A stretch of 41,642 bases of DNA from assembly GCA_014904985.1 (NCBI GenBank), contig MU128976.1, positions 196,172 to 237,813 on the forward strand. The letters are read 5' to 3'. The notes beneath the pieces are model-generated. The model was not told the DNA's origin. It worked only from the letters and a program-made list of their open reading frames with translations, and ran no database searches. Position numbers and translations under genes: made by a program. The DNA is from Hydnum rufescens UP504. Lineage: Eukaryota; Basidiomycota; Agaricomycetes; Cantharellales; Hydnaceae. Every line of letters begins with the position of its first letter. Position 1 is the first letter of the stretch. Below are positions 11,099 to 21,897 of this stretch, one piece after another.

Positions 11099-14000
11099 CT
11101 AAGAGGAATAATTAGTTGGGCAATGGATTAATTGGGTCACACCAAATACACCACCTTCATGGGTCTCATTATCACCATTCCCTGCAGCAGACATCCAGAT
11201 CCATGATAGCGCCCATGATCCCTTGCTGAGGTTCTGGGTATGGCTGTCTTGCTTGTCCTCAGAAATTTCAGGGTCAGACAGCATACAAACATCCCAATCC
11301 CTGAGTTCCTTCAGTTGAGGGTCAATACTGTCCAATCCCATGAGTGATATCAGAGTTTGATGAGACACTGTATACTTTGCGGCAATGCTCGCAGTCTTGC
11401 ATTTAGCAGACTCAATGAGGGCCATCACACAAGTATGCATGTGTTGGCCTTGAACTGTCTGCTTGTAATTTGTGAGGTGGGCCTGAATACACAACAAACT
11501 GTGCAAGCTTGACAAAGCATCAAAGGCTTGGCCAACATGCAACTTGACCTCAATATCCATGATCGTATTTTGCATGCAATATTCCACAGGGATCTGAGAT
11601 GGAAGGAAGAGCTTAATGGTTTCAGGGTGGGAAGGCTTCTCACATTCATCCTTGGAGGTAAGAAAATGGCATGCCTCGGGCATGTAGATTTTTTGGATAT
11701 CATGGAATGTCTTGATGTGCTTGACCAATGATAATCACTGTGATTCAATACTCATCAGTGATGATATTGTCTCCATTGTACATTGGACATCCAATGTGAG
11801 TTTCTGTCTATATTATGCAATTAGAAACAATACTTTAAAATGAGCTTACAAACTTACTGTGTATCCTCAATATCTAAACCCATGATGACAAACGCACTAG
11901 CACTGACATCATGCAATGACACACTGCCATGATATAACAAGTCCCGCTCCATTTCGATGAGTTCAAGGCATATTTGTGCCTGTGATTTATCTGAGAAGAT
12001 ATTAGAATTAGCACAAATGGAAATAAGAAAGACTTACTAGACAATGGTAAAGTATAGGGGTATGGCTTAGAGGCATCAATCTCCCACTCTCGCACCATTC
12101 ATTCCCACATGCTGGCATTGTCATCTGCTAGACCTTGTGTCAGTGTGTCATATTGTTCAAGATGAAATGCACTTTGGACAAGGGCATTGTGCAGTTTCTG
12201 AAGTAAGGAAGTGCCTATTGTACAGAGATTAGAAATGCCAAAGGAAGAAGTGGCAAACTCACCAAGTGTCATTATCTTTCAATAGTTTAAGTCAGACCAA
12301 ATGTCATCTAGAGTGTCGTGTTGACATCCAGAACCCATTTCTTTCATACTGTTGGCAGCAGGATTTATGCCAGACCAGTCTCGTTCAATACCCTCACCAT
12401 CTGTTCATCCAACCCCTGGCATCCAGTTCAAGGAAAATTGGGCATGGCCTTCAGGCTTGTGGGCCCCGAAGTGGAATTTGGGGATAACCCCACTCAGAGT
12501 CATAACATTGGGGTCAATCTGGAATTCTGGGGGTAACGATGGAAGTTGACAGTGAAGCTTGGTGATCCATTGGCAAAATATATTGTACAAGATCATAATA
12601 CATCCTAATTTTGTCCCCTGAAGGCTTGAAAACATAATATAATCCATGTTGCAAAACCTAAATCTGTCATTAGTGCTCACATCATAAAAACATAAGGAGA
12701 GGGTGAACTGCTCTCCTTTCTGCAAATCTCCAATGCCATTGGGGTGAAGCAAGCCATGACAGGTGCATATGATGGCTCCAATGCCAGTTACTTGGAGTCT
12801 GTCTGATTTTTTGGTATTTGCATGATCTAACACTGCAAACCCTGCACAGGAAGAAATCTGGGGAGATACAGATAAACAAACAAACAATTGCTCATAGCAT
12901 GCACAAAACACTTACATCTTTTTGGGACATATGTTTCAGCAAATATGTACTGTATGCTTGATTGTCGACAAAGTATGCCCATCTGGTGCCTAGCCCAGGG
13001 TCAACAGAGCTTCGCACACGATTTTTGAGGTGGAAATTCACATCAATAGCATATATCCCATCATACAGAAACCTTGATAGTGAGTAAGCATCAATTTTGT
13101 GACAGATTAGATACACTGTACCTTTCCTCTTCTGGAGTGTTCATCCACTCTTCTGGAAGGTTCACTCTGGGCTCAGGGCATGCAGGACATATGACCACAA
13201 GTTTGCCAGAGGCAGTACCTAACACACCAGATGGATCATTCCCATGACCAGCTTGCTTGAGCATTTTCAAGTGCCTCCATTCACACACCATTCAACAAAA
13301 AGATTTGTATTTATTCTGAGTGTGCATTAGTCAGTAAGGAGCAATGATCATTTGATTTATATTGCCACCATACTGGTACTGGGACTAATCCTGTGTTGTT
13401 GGTTAAACATTTGAGCATGTCATAGAAGTGGTGGATAGATATTTTTGATGAGAGAGAGAGAAGTTGATATTGATGTAGGACCTCAAACATAGCACATGAC
13501 TTCAGCTGCAAAACCATGGACAGGAACCAATGCTGGCGAAGGAGTTGAACACAATGGTGAGGTGCATTGGAACAGCCACAGAACATGACATGAATGCTAT
13601 GGACTCTGTTCATATGGATGACAATGAACAAAGATGAGGCATAAACTGGGACAGGACATTTCTGATATGCCGGATGACCTAATTGGACAGTGAGGCCAAG
13701 GCCCCTCAGTGAGGTGTGCTCAAACATCTGGCCAGTCCACACCTGAGATCATCCATGTGAGATAAGGAAAAAATGAGACAGACATGCAGAACTTACTTGG
13801 ATGTTGTGAAGAGGGAGATTTTCATGAATGGCAAGAGTGCACTTGCAACACAAAAGTGCCCCTCCCAAACAGCCATTGCATCAATAAACCCTGCTCACAC
13901 CTGGTTCCCAGCATAGGGGACACCTGGGAACAACAAGAGCCTCGCCTCTCCCCTCTAGGAAAAGGAGAGAATCAAGATACTCTTGATGACACGGCACCCA

Positions 14001-14343
14001 GTCCATAAGCAGTCAGTCCTGTGGGGTGGAAATTCAGTCAAGAATTACACCAGGATACAGGAGATACACACAGATGTGGGGTATTTCTTTCAATGGGGGC
14101 CGGCTTCTCCATGTGGTGCTCATAACTGATGTTTACAGGTGCTCCATTGTCGGGCTCAGGAAAACCTGGTAAATCCTGCCTGGAGGCAATGTCAGCTGCC
14201 CATAAACGAATGTCTTTCTGGGTCTCTATTGCAACAGATGCCTTGCTGAGTACATCCCTCTTGCTAAGAAGACTGTACCCAGGGCAGCCCCAACCACATG
14301 TTGGCCTCATGTGGAAATGAACGTGAGTGATGGTGACTGTCAC
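11099..14343 (-). pseudogene. KDZ-type transposase with CxC2-like cysteine cluster, multi-exon, decayed
   Basis: Exon blocks in order on the minus strand are as follows. 14343-14038 is a possible N-terminal part. About 13870-13797 encodes CNGCLGGALLCCKC then HENLPLH, the cysteine cluster, and ends at GTAAGT with a 54-nt intron (13743-13796). 13742-13377 encodes LRGLGLTVQLGH and FYDMLKCLTNNTGL. 13291-13130 encodes EWRHLKMLKQAGHG and ICPACPEPRVNLP. About 13080-12915 encodes AIDVNFHLKNR (first catalytic Asp), DPGLGTRWAYFV and SQKD. About 12860-12710 encodes SCAGFAVLDHANTKKSD and GIGDLQKGE. 12660-12290 encodes NMDYIMFSSL, LYNIFCQW and DGEGIERDW (catalytic Glu). 11728-11099 is the helical C-terminus with LSWIW. 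TGA stops at 13292-13294 and 12405-12407 replace expected Arg codons, and the second Asp (usually YDI) reads YNI. Inactive. Confidence 0.88.
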
Positions 14344-14477
14344 TACTGATTCAAGCCTGACATGGCACTGCCATTAACAGAGGACACCAATGATCATATA
14401 TTATTTGCAAATACATATTATTGAGTTGACTTTTGAGTTGTAGTCATTGTAGTCAAACCAGGAAATTTGGCTTGGCT

Positions 14478-14640
14478 TAGGCTATTGCACGGGGTCCCCA
14501 CGGGGGAATTTAGGACCTCCCACCCCGCGGGGTTGAAAACCCGCCCCCGTGACTCACGGGGGTAAAAGCCGCGGGATACACAGTGGGGTTGAAAAACCCC
14601 AGGGGGGCCCGTGGGGTTCCCGCAGGAACCACCAGCCTAG
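14478..14640 (+). repeat. Left terminal region of the hAT element, G/C-rich palindromes
   Basis: Starts with TAGGCTATTGCAC, the inverted copy of the right end. It continues with nested short palindromes such as GGGGTCCCC, CCCGCGGGG, CCCCCGTGACTCACGGGGG and GGGGTT-GAAAAACCCC. It contrasts sharply with the A/T-rich flank. Likely transposase-binding or terminal structure. Confidence 0.75.
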
Positions 14641-14760
14641 CCGATTATCAGTATAATCAGCCCAGGGGCCCCTGCAATTCAGTGAAGGGGTAGCTGTAGG
14701 CCCATTTATATTTATCTATTATGATTATATTGTTATATACATGCTCAGTGGGGCTCACCC
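14641..14760. other. Linker between hAT terminus and cassette array
   Basis: Short A/T-rich stretch with no open frame. It includes the imperfect palindrome CCGATTATCAGTATAATCAG at 14641-14660 and nothing else recognisable. Confidence 0.4.
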
Positions 14761-14763
14761 ATA

Positions 14764-16745
14764 CACCCAAGAAGAGCAGCCTGTGGCTGCTCTTCTTGGG
14801 TGAGACTATCTAAGGGAGAATTACCTACCTTGAATGACCACACACCCGCTGCAGCGGGTGTGTGGTCCCTCATTTTCCTCCCTCAGGTGCTTGTCCACAC
14901 AGGGATTTCGTTCGGGGTGGCATGTTCGCCCGGGTTCTTGTTCACGCATTCGTGTGGTTTTCTGTTTGGGTTGGAAAGTACCTGAGGCGATACATACCTT
15001 AAATGACCACACACCTGCTGCAGCAGGTGTGTGGTCCCTTGTCCTCTGGGTACTCGTGTGGGCATCATTCGTGCAGGACATCATTCCCACATTTGCGTGG
15101 GTGTCCGTTGGCGCATTCCTGCATCTTTGGGAGTATGCGCTAGCGTGTTTGATTCGGCTGGGTAGCCGTGACCTAGAATGATAAATAGATTAGTAAAAAT
15201 GAAAGAGAAGTCACGCAAAAAGAGCAGCCTGGGCTGCTCTTTTTGCGCGACGGTGTAGTTATTACATGAAAAAAATATATATGTTTATGGTGCCTCGTCG
15301 TTGTCGGTTATGGCGGGTGCTAGTGGGGGGACGACCATGTGGATCTGTCGATCGAGCACAATGCGAAGCCTAGAATAATCAATAGATAAGTAAAAATGAA
15401 AGAAAAGTTGCGCAAAAAGAGCAGCTTGGGCTGCTCTTTTTGCGTGACGGCATAGTTATTGCGTGAAACAAAAATATCGCTTACCACGGTACCTCCTCTT
15501 CTCCGGTATTGTTGTTGTTGGTTCTGGTGGGTGTTAGTGGGGGGGTTTGTGTGGATCCGTTGATCGAGCGTGATGTGAAGATCTAGAATAATAAATAGAT
15601 TAGTAAAATGAAAGAAAAGTCGCGCAAAAAGAGCAGCTTGGGCTGCTCTTTTTGCGCGATGGTGTAGTTATTGCATGAAAATGCATATATGCTTACCATG
15701 GTGCCTCCTTTTCTCTGGTATCGTCGTTGTCGTTTCTGGCAGGTGCTGGTGGGAGGTTCGTGGGGGTTTGTCGCTCGAGTGCGAGGCAGTGTCTGAGAAT
15801 AATAAATAGATTAGTAAAAATGAAAGCAAAGTCGCGCAAAAAGAGCAGCTTGGGCTGCTCTTTTTGCGCGACGGTGTACGGATCACATGGAAATAAGCCT
15901 ACCTTAATTACCACACACCCGCCGCAGCGGGTGTGTGGTGCTTCGTGTTCTCCGGTATTGTCGTCGTCGGTTCTGGGGGGTGCTGGTGGGGGATTCGTCC
16001 GGGTCTATCGATTGAGTGCGATGTGATGGCCTAAAATAATAAGTACATCAGTAAGAAATGCAAAAGTCACGCAAAAAGAGCAGCTTGGGCTGCTCTTTTT
16101 GCGCGACGGCGTACGGATTGCATGAAAATAAATATGCTTACCTTGATTACCACGCACCCGCCGCAGCGGGTGTGTGGTGCTTCCTGTTCTCCGATATCGT
16201 CGTCATCGTCGGTTCTGGGGGTGCTGGTGGGGGTTCGTGGGGTTTGTCGCTCGAGTGCGAGGCAGTGTCTGAGAATAATAAATAGATTAGTAAAAATGAA
16301 AGAAAAGTCGCGCAAAAAGAGCAGCTTGGGCTGCTCTTTTTGCGCGACAGTGTACGGATCACATGGAAATAAGTAAGCTTACCTTAATTACCACACACCC
16401 GCCGCAGCGGGTGTGTGGTGCCTCCTTTTCTCTGGTATTGTCGTCGTCGGTTCTGGGGTGTGCTGGTGGGGGGTTCGTGGGGTTTGTCGCTTGAGTGCGA
16501 GGCAGTGTCTGAGAATAATAAATAGATTAGTAAAAAGGAAAGAAAAGTCGCGCAAAAAGAGCAGCTTGGGCTGCTCTTTTTGCGCGATGGCGTACACAAA
16601 GCATGAAAAGACTATAAGCTTACCTTAATTACCACACACCCGCCGCAGCGGGTGTGGGTGGTTCCTGTTCTCCAGTATCGTCGTCGTCGGTTCCGGGGAT
16701 GCTGGTGGGGGATTCGTCTGGGTCTGTCGGTTGAGTGCGATGTGA
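14764..16745 (-). repeat. Tandem exon/intron-like hairpin cassettes in the hAT element
   Basis: Read on the minus strand, units of about 210-240 bp repeat. Each exon-like block (96, 126, 127, 128 and 98 nt measured) often ends in hairpin 1 (ACCACACACCCGC paired with GCGGGTGTGTGGT; near 14836-14868, 15005-15036, 15910-15941, 16150-16180, 16390-16421, 16631-16661). A 5' splice-like GTAAGC or GTAGGC follows about 8 nt later. The intron-like block holds hairpin 2 (CGCAAAAAGAGCAGC paired with GCTGCTCTTTTTGCG; near 14764-14802, 15214-15247, 15411-15444, 15621-15659, 15832-15871, 16066-16107, 16308-16348, 16548-16588), then ACTAAT and (C/T)AG. Predicted introns are 16509-16623, 16269-16382, 16031-16141, 15793-15902, 15583-15696 and 15370-15484 (110-115 nt). 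Open frames through the array have no known domain. Confidence 0.9.
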
Positions 16746-16937
16746 CAGATGGTGGCGCACGATGATGTCACACAGACATCACCCGTCCATGACAATTAGG
16801 AAACGCGACGGCATTGAAAACTGGAGCATTTGTTGTGCTCTATACTCATTAACAATTTCCAGTGTTATGGGGGACAGAGAATTTATACTCAGACTTGATA
16901 AGTTGGCTAGATGAAGAAGGTATACATGCAAGCTCAA

Positions 16938-19900
16938 CTAGGCACTAATGTCGGAAGCCCCATTATCTCCAAGATCACTAAGACCGATGTCAACCTCCAT
17001 GTTACCCTGAAGATCTGGGAGCTTTGCTATGTCATGAAGATCTGAGGCCAAGAGTAGGTCTTCTTGGCTCCAAGAACCTAGGCACAGAAGAGCGCGGATT
17101 GAAGCTGGGGATAATCTACCTCGAAGATGTGAAACAATTATTCGTCCTCGGCTAAACACACACTCTACATCCACAGATGTAGCTATTGATTGAGTCAGAT
17201 TATTAAGGAAATAAACCTTGTAAGAGATAAATCATACCAGGAATCGACAAATAATCCATTGCCATGTGCGAAAGATGAGGGTATGTGGAGCGGTGATCCC
17301 ACCACCATGCAACTGGGTCATTGGTGTACTCAGGTGGTGATGAAAGATAGAGGTCCAGCTCATTTTTCGTCCTTTTCAAAGGAATACTTGGTGTGGCAGT
17401 CAGATTCTCAAAAAAGAGACGAGCATTAGTCTGTGAAAAATGTCAGCTCAATTGTACTGCTACATTGGGTGAACTACACACCTGGGGGTTATCTGAAGAC
17501 TGAGAGTTGATGGGAAGAGGGTCCTGGGGTGGCATGTCAGGAACAGTGGCATACTCCGGCGAATTGTATATTCCACGCGTAATATTGACGCCCATAGCAA
17601 TCCATTCAGGTTCCCAGTCATGGTCCTTCCAGTATGTAGTTTTGTACCTCGGGTGAAGTACTATGGACAATTCTCAGATCAGCTCATACATAATGATAAG
17701 CTCAGTAGAAAGGACCTACACATAGCGACTCGGTATGCATCAGATGCATCAGTTTTACTGTAATAGCGGTTTAGTGTCCGTCGAGCAAGGGCAAGACCTA
17801 GACGGATTGAGTCATGGTATTTCTTTGTGCCCATACCGACTTCAAGGACACTATCAATTGAATCCATAACGGGAATTACGTCTGCGAGGTTTGCAGTGTC
17901 CTTCGTGGAGAAGAGAAGAGTTGCTTGTTTGAATATCTATAGGCACGCATCCAAGGATCAGTAATTTAAAAGTGACAATGAACTGAGGCCAAATAAAACC
18001 TCGAGAATATCCTTGAGCTGGATAATGATGTCCCAGTCTTCATCGAGAAGTTCAAACTCGCGCAGTCCATTTTCATCAGTTTTGAGTCATTGCTTCAACC
18101 ACGGGGCGATATTTAAGGACAGAAGCCAGCATGTCATTTGTTGAGTTCCAGCGGGTTCGAACGTCTCGTGCAAGCATGCCTGGAGTCTTGACAAGTTTTT
18201 GGCAAAGTTTTCGCCAGAGAGGAAGGAGAATTGTTGTCGACACTGTAATAGCCGTGGTCAGCTTGCAAATCTATGGATAATAACAAAAGCAAGTCAGTGG
18301 TAGGCAAAGAATGCACCATTGGGACATACCTTAGTGAGCACACGGTGCACAGGTGTTGTTCTCATGGTGAATGACTTCAAATCATCTACATTCATTGTCT
18401 CTAGATCGTCCACCCAGTCTTCGAGACCTGCTGTCTCAGGATAAATATTTTCAGTATCAAAGTCATTGCCAGAATCAGGCTCTCCATCGTCGTCATCACT
18501 TGAATTGATAGAGCCATTAGCCGAGGCATCATCTGGGAACAGTTGTGGTCCTTTGGACTTGGTACGCATTGCGAGTGTTTTCTCCGCAGAATCAAATTGG
18601 TTGGTGAGTGTATGAGCAGTTAGATTGATGATATGCGCGAAGCATCAGACACGCATAGACAAATGAAAGGAATTCGCAGATTTGGCGAGCTTGTTGCACA
18701 TCGTGTCGTTATTAGAGGCGTTATCACATGTAACACCGAGAATCTGTTCAATCTGACTTTGTCATGTAGTTGAGGGGACTTATAAAGGGGATATGTACCT
18801 TATCCTCAAGGTCAAAGTCAAGCAGAACGTTGTGGAATGCCTCAGCAAGATTCTTGCCAGAGTGTGACTGGTCACACAATTGAGCAAATTCGTCTGCGGG
18901 GCAAAACCAATGTACGTACTTTGGCAACCTCTATGATGTCCAATAGAAAGCCATGGACTTTTCCTTCAGAGGCATAGTGTACAGTAAAGGCAACTAAAGC
19001 TCGATGATTAGGGGATGACCAGGCATCTGTCCCAAAGTTTAGCCATCCTGAAAATTGCTGGAACCAAATCAGCTGATCACTTCGTGTTCACAAAATTCAG
19101 TCTCCCATACCGTCAGTCGCTTCTTCATGTGCACTCGAGCACGATTAAAGTTAAGGTGGACATCTCATGAGAGAGTGGACACTGAAGGTATGTAGGACCC
19201 CGTTCTCCCGGTCTTCATCAAGCAGTTGAAACCACGATCCGCTACAATGCTGTATGGCCATGAATCCTCAGCACACCATAGAACATGTTGGATCCTGGGA
19301 GCAAAACTGTAAGTCTGGCAGGCACTTGCTTGCATAATGTAATCTCACTAACTTGCTTTCCACTTTGCTATAAGGGCGACTCGAGTATGTTTCCTTAGCA
19401 CTCGCCCGTCGGAATGCAGCAGTAATGGTCCCATCTTTCATCCCGGTATTGATATTCGGCGGTTCCGTAGACCCAGCTATGATCCCTGCCAGAAGGCCAG
19501 GGCGGCACTTTTCGATATGGTCAATTAAACTTTTTGTTGATTTGGCATCGCCCGTGTCCAAGTACCGTCGCACGCCTCGCTGGGTTCCATATGTGCAAGG
19601 GGTAGAGAGACAAGGGAAGAACTGATATTTTCGTCCCTCAAGCATCTTGATTGTCACATTTCCAAAACATGAATAGACAGGTGATGTCCATTTTTGAATG
19701 GTTCTAGCTGTGGGCATGGAATTCTTGTGAGTGCTCTATATCCCTCTTCCTATAATGAGGCACTTACTAAGATCATCATCGGTATTGGATCCCTCTTTCT
19801 CTTTCCGTGTGAGAACCTTCTTTCGAGCTGCTTGGGCTTTTGTCTTTGCTCTCTGCCGAGCCTTTTGATTTTCTTTCAGCTTCTTGCTGTTGCTGGCTTT

Positions 19901-20224
19901 GACATTGGAGTCTGAAGATGAAGAGAGAGTCTGAGAAGACACATCACTGTCATCTTCGACTTCCTCGGGCAAGGCAGAACTGCTCTTGATCTTGTTGAGC
20001 ATGAGAGGGATTGTAGTGATAGTCTTGACTTGGTGTGTCTTCTTGGACAGCTTCATTTTTGAGTTCTTTGAGAGATCAAGACTGGATTTCAGCTTGTTGC
20101 CTGTTTGGTTTGTCGGCTGCTTCCGCTTTGTGCCAACTTCTATGACAGAATCAGAATCAGAGCTGTCTAGAGTTGGAGTTGTGGTATGGTGGGAGGACAG
20201 CTTTTGATTGGAAGCCATTTTTGT
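16938..20224 (-). pseudogene. hAT transposase, multi-exon, with at least one inactivating stop
   Basis: The N-terminus (20224-19736) is Ser/Lys-rich with an acidic D/E-rich segment and a basic KARQRAKTKAQAARKK run, plausibly nuclear-targeting. 19717-19268 encodes a BED-like zinc-binding module: C-x4-C in FFPCLSTPC, then VRRYLDTGDAKSTKSLIDHI and EKC. 19240-19165 encodes SIVADRGFNCLMKTGR, a fungal hAT signature. About 19140-18640 holds the catalytic-domain region (SHSGKNLAEAFHNVLLDF). About 18190-18070 encodes RDVRTRWNSTNDML. 17670-17600 encodes LHPRYKTTYWKDHDWEPEWI. 17430-17230 encodes WWDHRSTYPHLSHMAMDYL, and 17174-16938 encodes VFSRGRIIVSHLRGRLSP, the C-terminal dimerisation region. Short introns separate several blocks. 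A TGA at 19165-19167 stands where SRDV is expected. I could not verify the full catalytic triad. The cassette array lies directly downstream in the same orientation. Confidence 0.87.
18600..19140 (-). other. Fragmented catalytic region of the hAT transposase
   Basis: No single long frame covers this stretch. Recognisable hAT pieces occur in different frames, for example ADEFAQLCDQSHSGKNL around 18890-18830 and NRARVHMKKRL around 19145-19110. They are separated by segments with GT and AG ends that could be introns (ACTTAC and CTTACC on the plus strand near 18800-18930) or decay. The boundaries were not resolved. Confidence 0.5.
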
Positions 20225-20396
20225 CATTGTTAGGATAGCAGAAAGAGTAGCCGAAGGAGTAGTAACATAAGTCACGAGAGCAGAAAGAGGAAGGCAGAAA
20301 TTTAAATTGAAGGCTAGGAAATTTCAAACACTCAGTGCCTATACAGGCTATACTTAGGTTCATGGAACTGAAACTTTGAAACCCCTAGTATATATT

Positions 20397-20513
20397 CCCG
20401 GGGGTGGCGGGTTCTTGGCGGGTTTTGGCCAAGGGTCCACATTAGCACTCCCGCCCCGTGGGGGTCAACCCCGCGGGGCCAAAACCCACGGGTTTCAAAA
20501 CCCTGTGCAATAG
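20397..20513 (-). repeat. Right terminal region of the hAT element
   Basis: A G/C-rich segment with CCCCGTGGGGGTCAACCCCG and GGGTTTCAAAACCC palindromes, ending in GTGCAATAGCCTA. This is the inverse of the left terminus. It lies upstream of the transposase start and may hold its promoter; no clear TATA box was identified. Confidence 0.75.
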
Positions 20514-21821
20514 CCTAAACTGGTATCCCACCACTACTGGTGGCTAGGGATGTCTCGATACATTGTGACCTATGTCTCTGCCTGTGACACTTGCAACTGG
20601 ATGAAAACCTTCCCCTCCAAGCTGTCTGGAACACTCCACCCCAATCCTGTGCTGGACCATCAATGGCAGGTCATATCTGTGGACATGATCACAGAACTCC
20701 CAGAATCACATGGATTTGACAGCATGATGATCATTGTCGATTGGTTATCCAAATGAATCCATGCAATGCCTATGACCACCACAGTTGATTCTGCTGGGGT
20801 TGCCCATCTGTTCTGAGACAATGTGTGGAGACATCATGGCCTTCCAGAAACCATCATCAGTGACTGAGGCACCACCTTCACTTCCAAGTTCATGAAAGAA
20901 CTGAACTCACTCCTTGGCATTAAGGCAAATTTCTCAACAGCATTCCACCCCCAGACAGATGGACAGATGGAGCGCGTCAATCAGGAAATTGAGCAATACC
21001 TCCGGATCTTTGTTAATCACCGGCAGAACGACTGGGCAGAATGGCTCCCTATTGTGGAATTCACATATAACAACCATGTGCACTCCTCTACATGCCAGAC
21101 CCTGTTCTGGCTGGACTCCAGACAGGACCCCTGCCTTGGCATTGAACCAGTCCATGCTGGGACAATTGAGGCTGCCTTGGACTTCATCACTCGGATGTGG
21201 AAGGCTACAGAAAAAGCCCAGGCTGCCTTACAGAAGGCTGCAGAAGACATGGCATGCTTCTATGACACCCACCACACGGATGCTCCAGAATACGCAATTG
21301 GTGACCAAGTTTGGCTAGACACACACAACATCTCCACCAACCATCCCACCAAAAAACTCTCCAACAAATGGCTTGGGCCCTATAAGGTTGATAAAGTCAT
21401 CTCCCACTCTGCCATCCATCTCAAACTCCCTACCTCCATGTGTATCCACCCAGTGTTCCATGTGTCCAAACTCTGCCCCTTCCAACCAGACCTGATCACA
21501 GAGCACACAGCTCACCCCCCACCACCTCCAATCTTACAAGGAGGTGAAGAGGAGTATGAAGTCAAGTGAATCGAGAATTCCAGGTATTTCTGCTGGAGAC
21601 TCCAGTACCTAGTGAAGTGGAAAGGGTACCCAGCTTCCAACAATGAGTGGTTCCCCAAAGCCAACCTGGAAAACGCCCCAGAGGCTGTCCATGAATTCCA
21701 CCAGACTCATCCAGAGGCCCCGAGATGCATTAATGCCTTGGAGTTTGCATCCATACTGTTCAGGACCACCCAGTTCCTTCCAGAATCTCCAACAGACCTC
21801 CCAGACTGGTCGACGCATTGA
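20514..21821 (+). pseudogene. Chromovirus B integrase with C-terminal chromodomain
   Basis: A single frame begins inside the zinc finger (HHYWWLGMSRYI, then CDTC) and runs to a stop at 21819-21821. The catalytic core has VISVDMITELPES (first Asp), IISD-x-GTTF (second Asp) and HPQTDGQMERVNQEIEQYL (Glu). The C-terminal part has APEYAIGDQVWLD, KLSNKWLGPYKVDKVIS and HPVFHVSKL. The chromodomain is at about 21549-21715 (EEYEVK, then LQYLVKWKGYPASNNEWF), which in this clade targets modified histones. Four in-frame TGA codons (20754, 20814, 20865, 21567) interrupt it; the first three sit where Arg is expected. Otherwise the frame is intact, so decay is by point change rather than indel. Confidence 0.93.
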
Positions 21822-21897
21822 CAGATTCAAGGAACAATGTATTTACAATGAGGGAAAAGCAAAAAGGGAGGAGAGGAGGACAGAACAACAACTTGGA

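Larger units (their letters stand above)
14478..20513 (-). mobile_element. hAT-superfamily transposon with hairpin-cassette array
   Basis: The termini are inverted: TTAGGCTATTGCAC at about 14477-14490 and GTGCAATAGCCTAA at about 20505-20518. Each is followed inwards by G/C-rich clusters of short palindromes (14490-14640 and 20397-20505). The minus-strand transposase fills 20224-16938. The remaining ~2.2 kb to the left terminus is a tandem array of hairpin cassettes. An 8-bp target duplication, expected for hAT, could not be confirmed. At the right the element directly abuts integrase codons of chromovirus B, but the matching upstream integrase part is not found to its left. Confidence 0.82.

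Noticed and set aside
15668..16628. Open frames in the hAT cassette array reading SRKKSSLGCSFCAT-type repeats
   Set aside because: They read through hairpin 2 and the predicted introns in both strands with equal length, carry no known domain, and differ in frame between units.
14470..20525. 8-bp target duplication of the hAT element
   Set aside because: The flanks GCTTGGCT and AACTGGTA, and shifted alternatives, do not match. No duplication is claimed.
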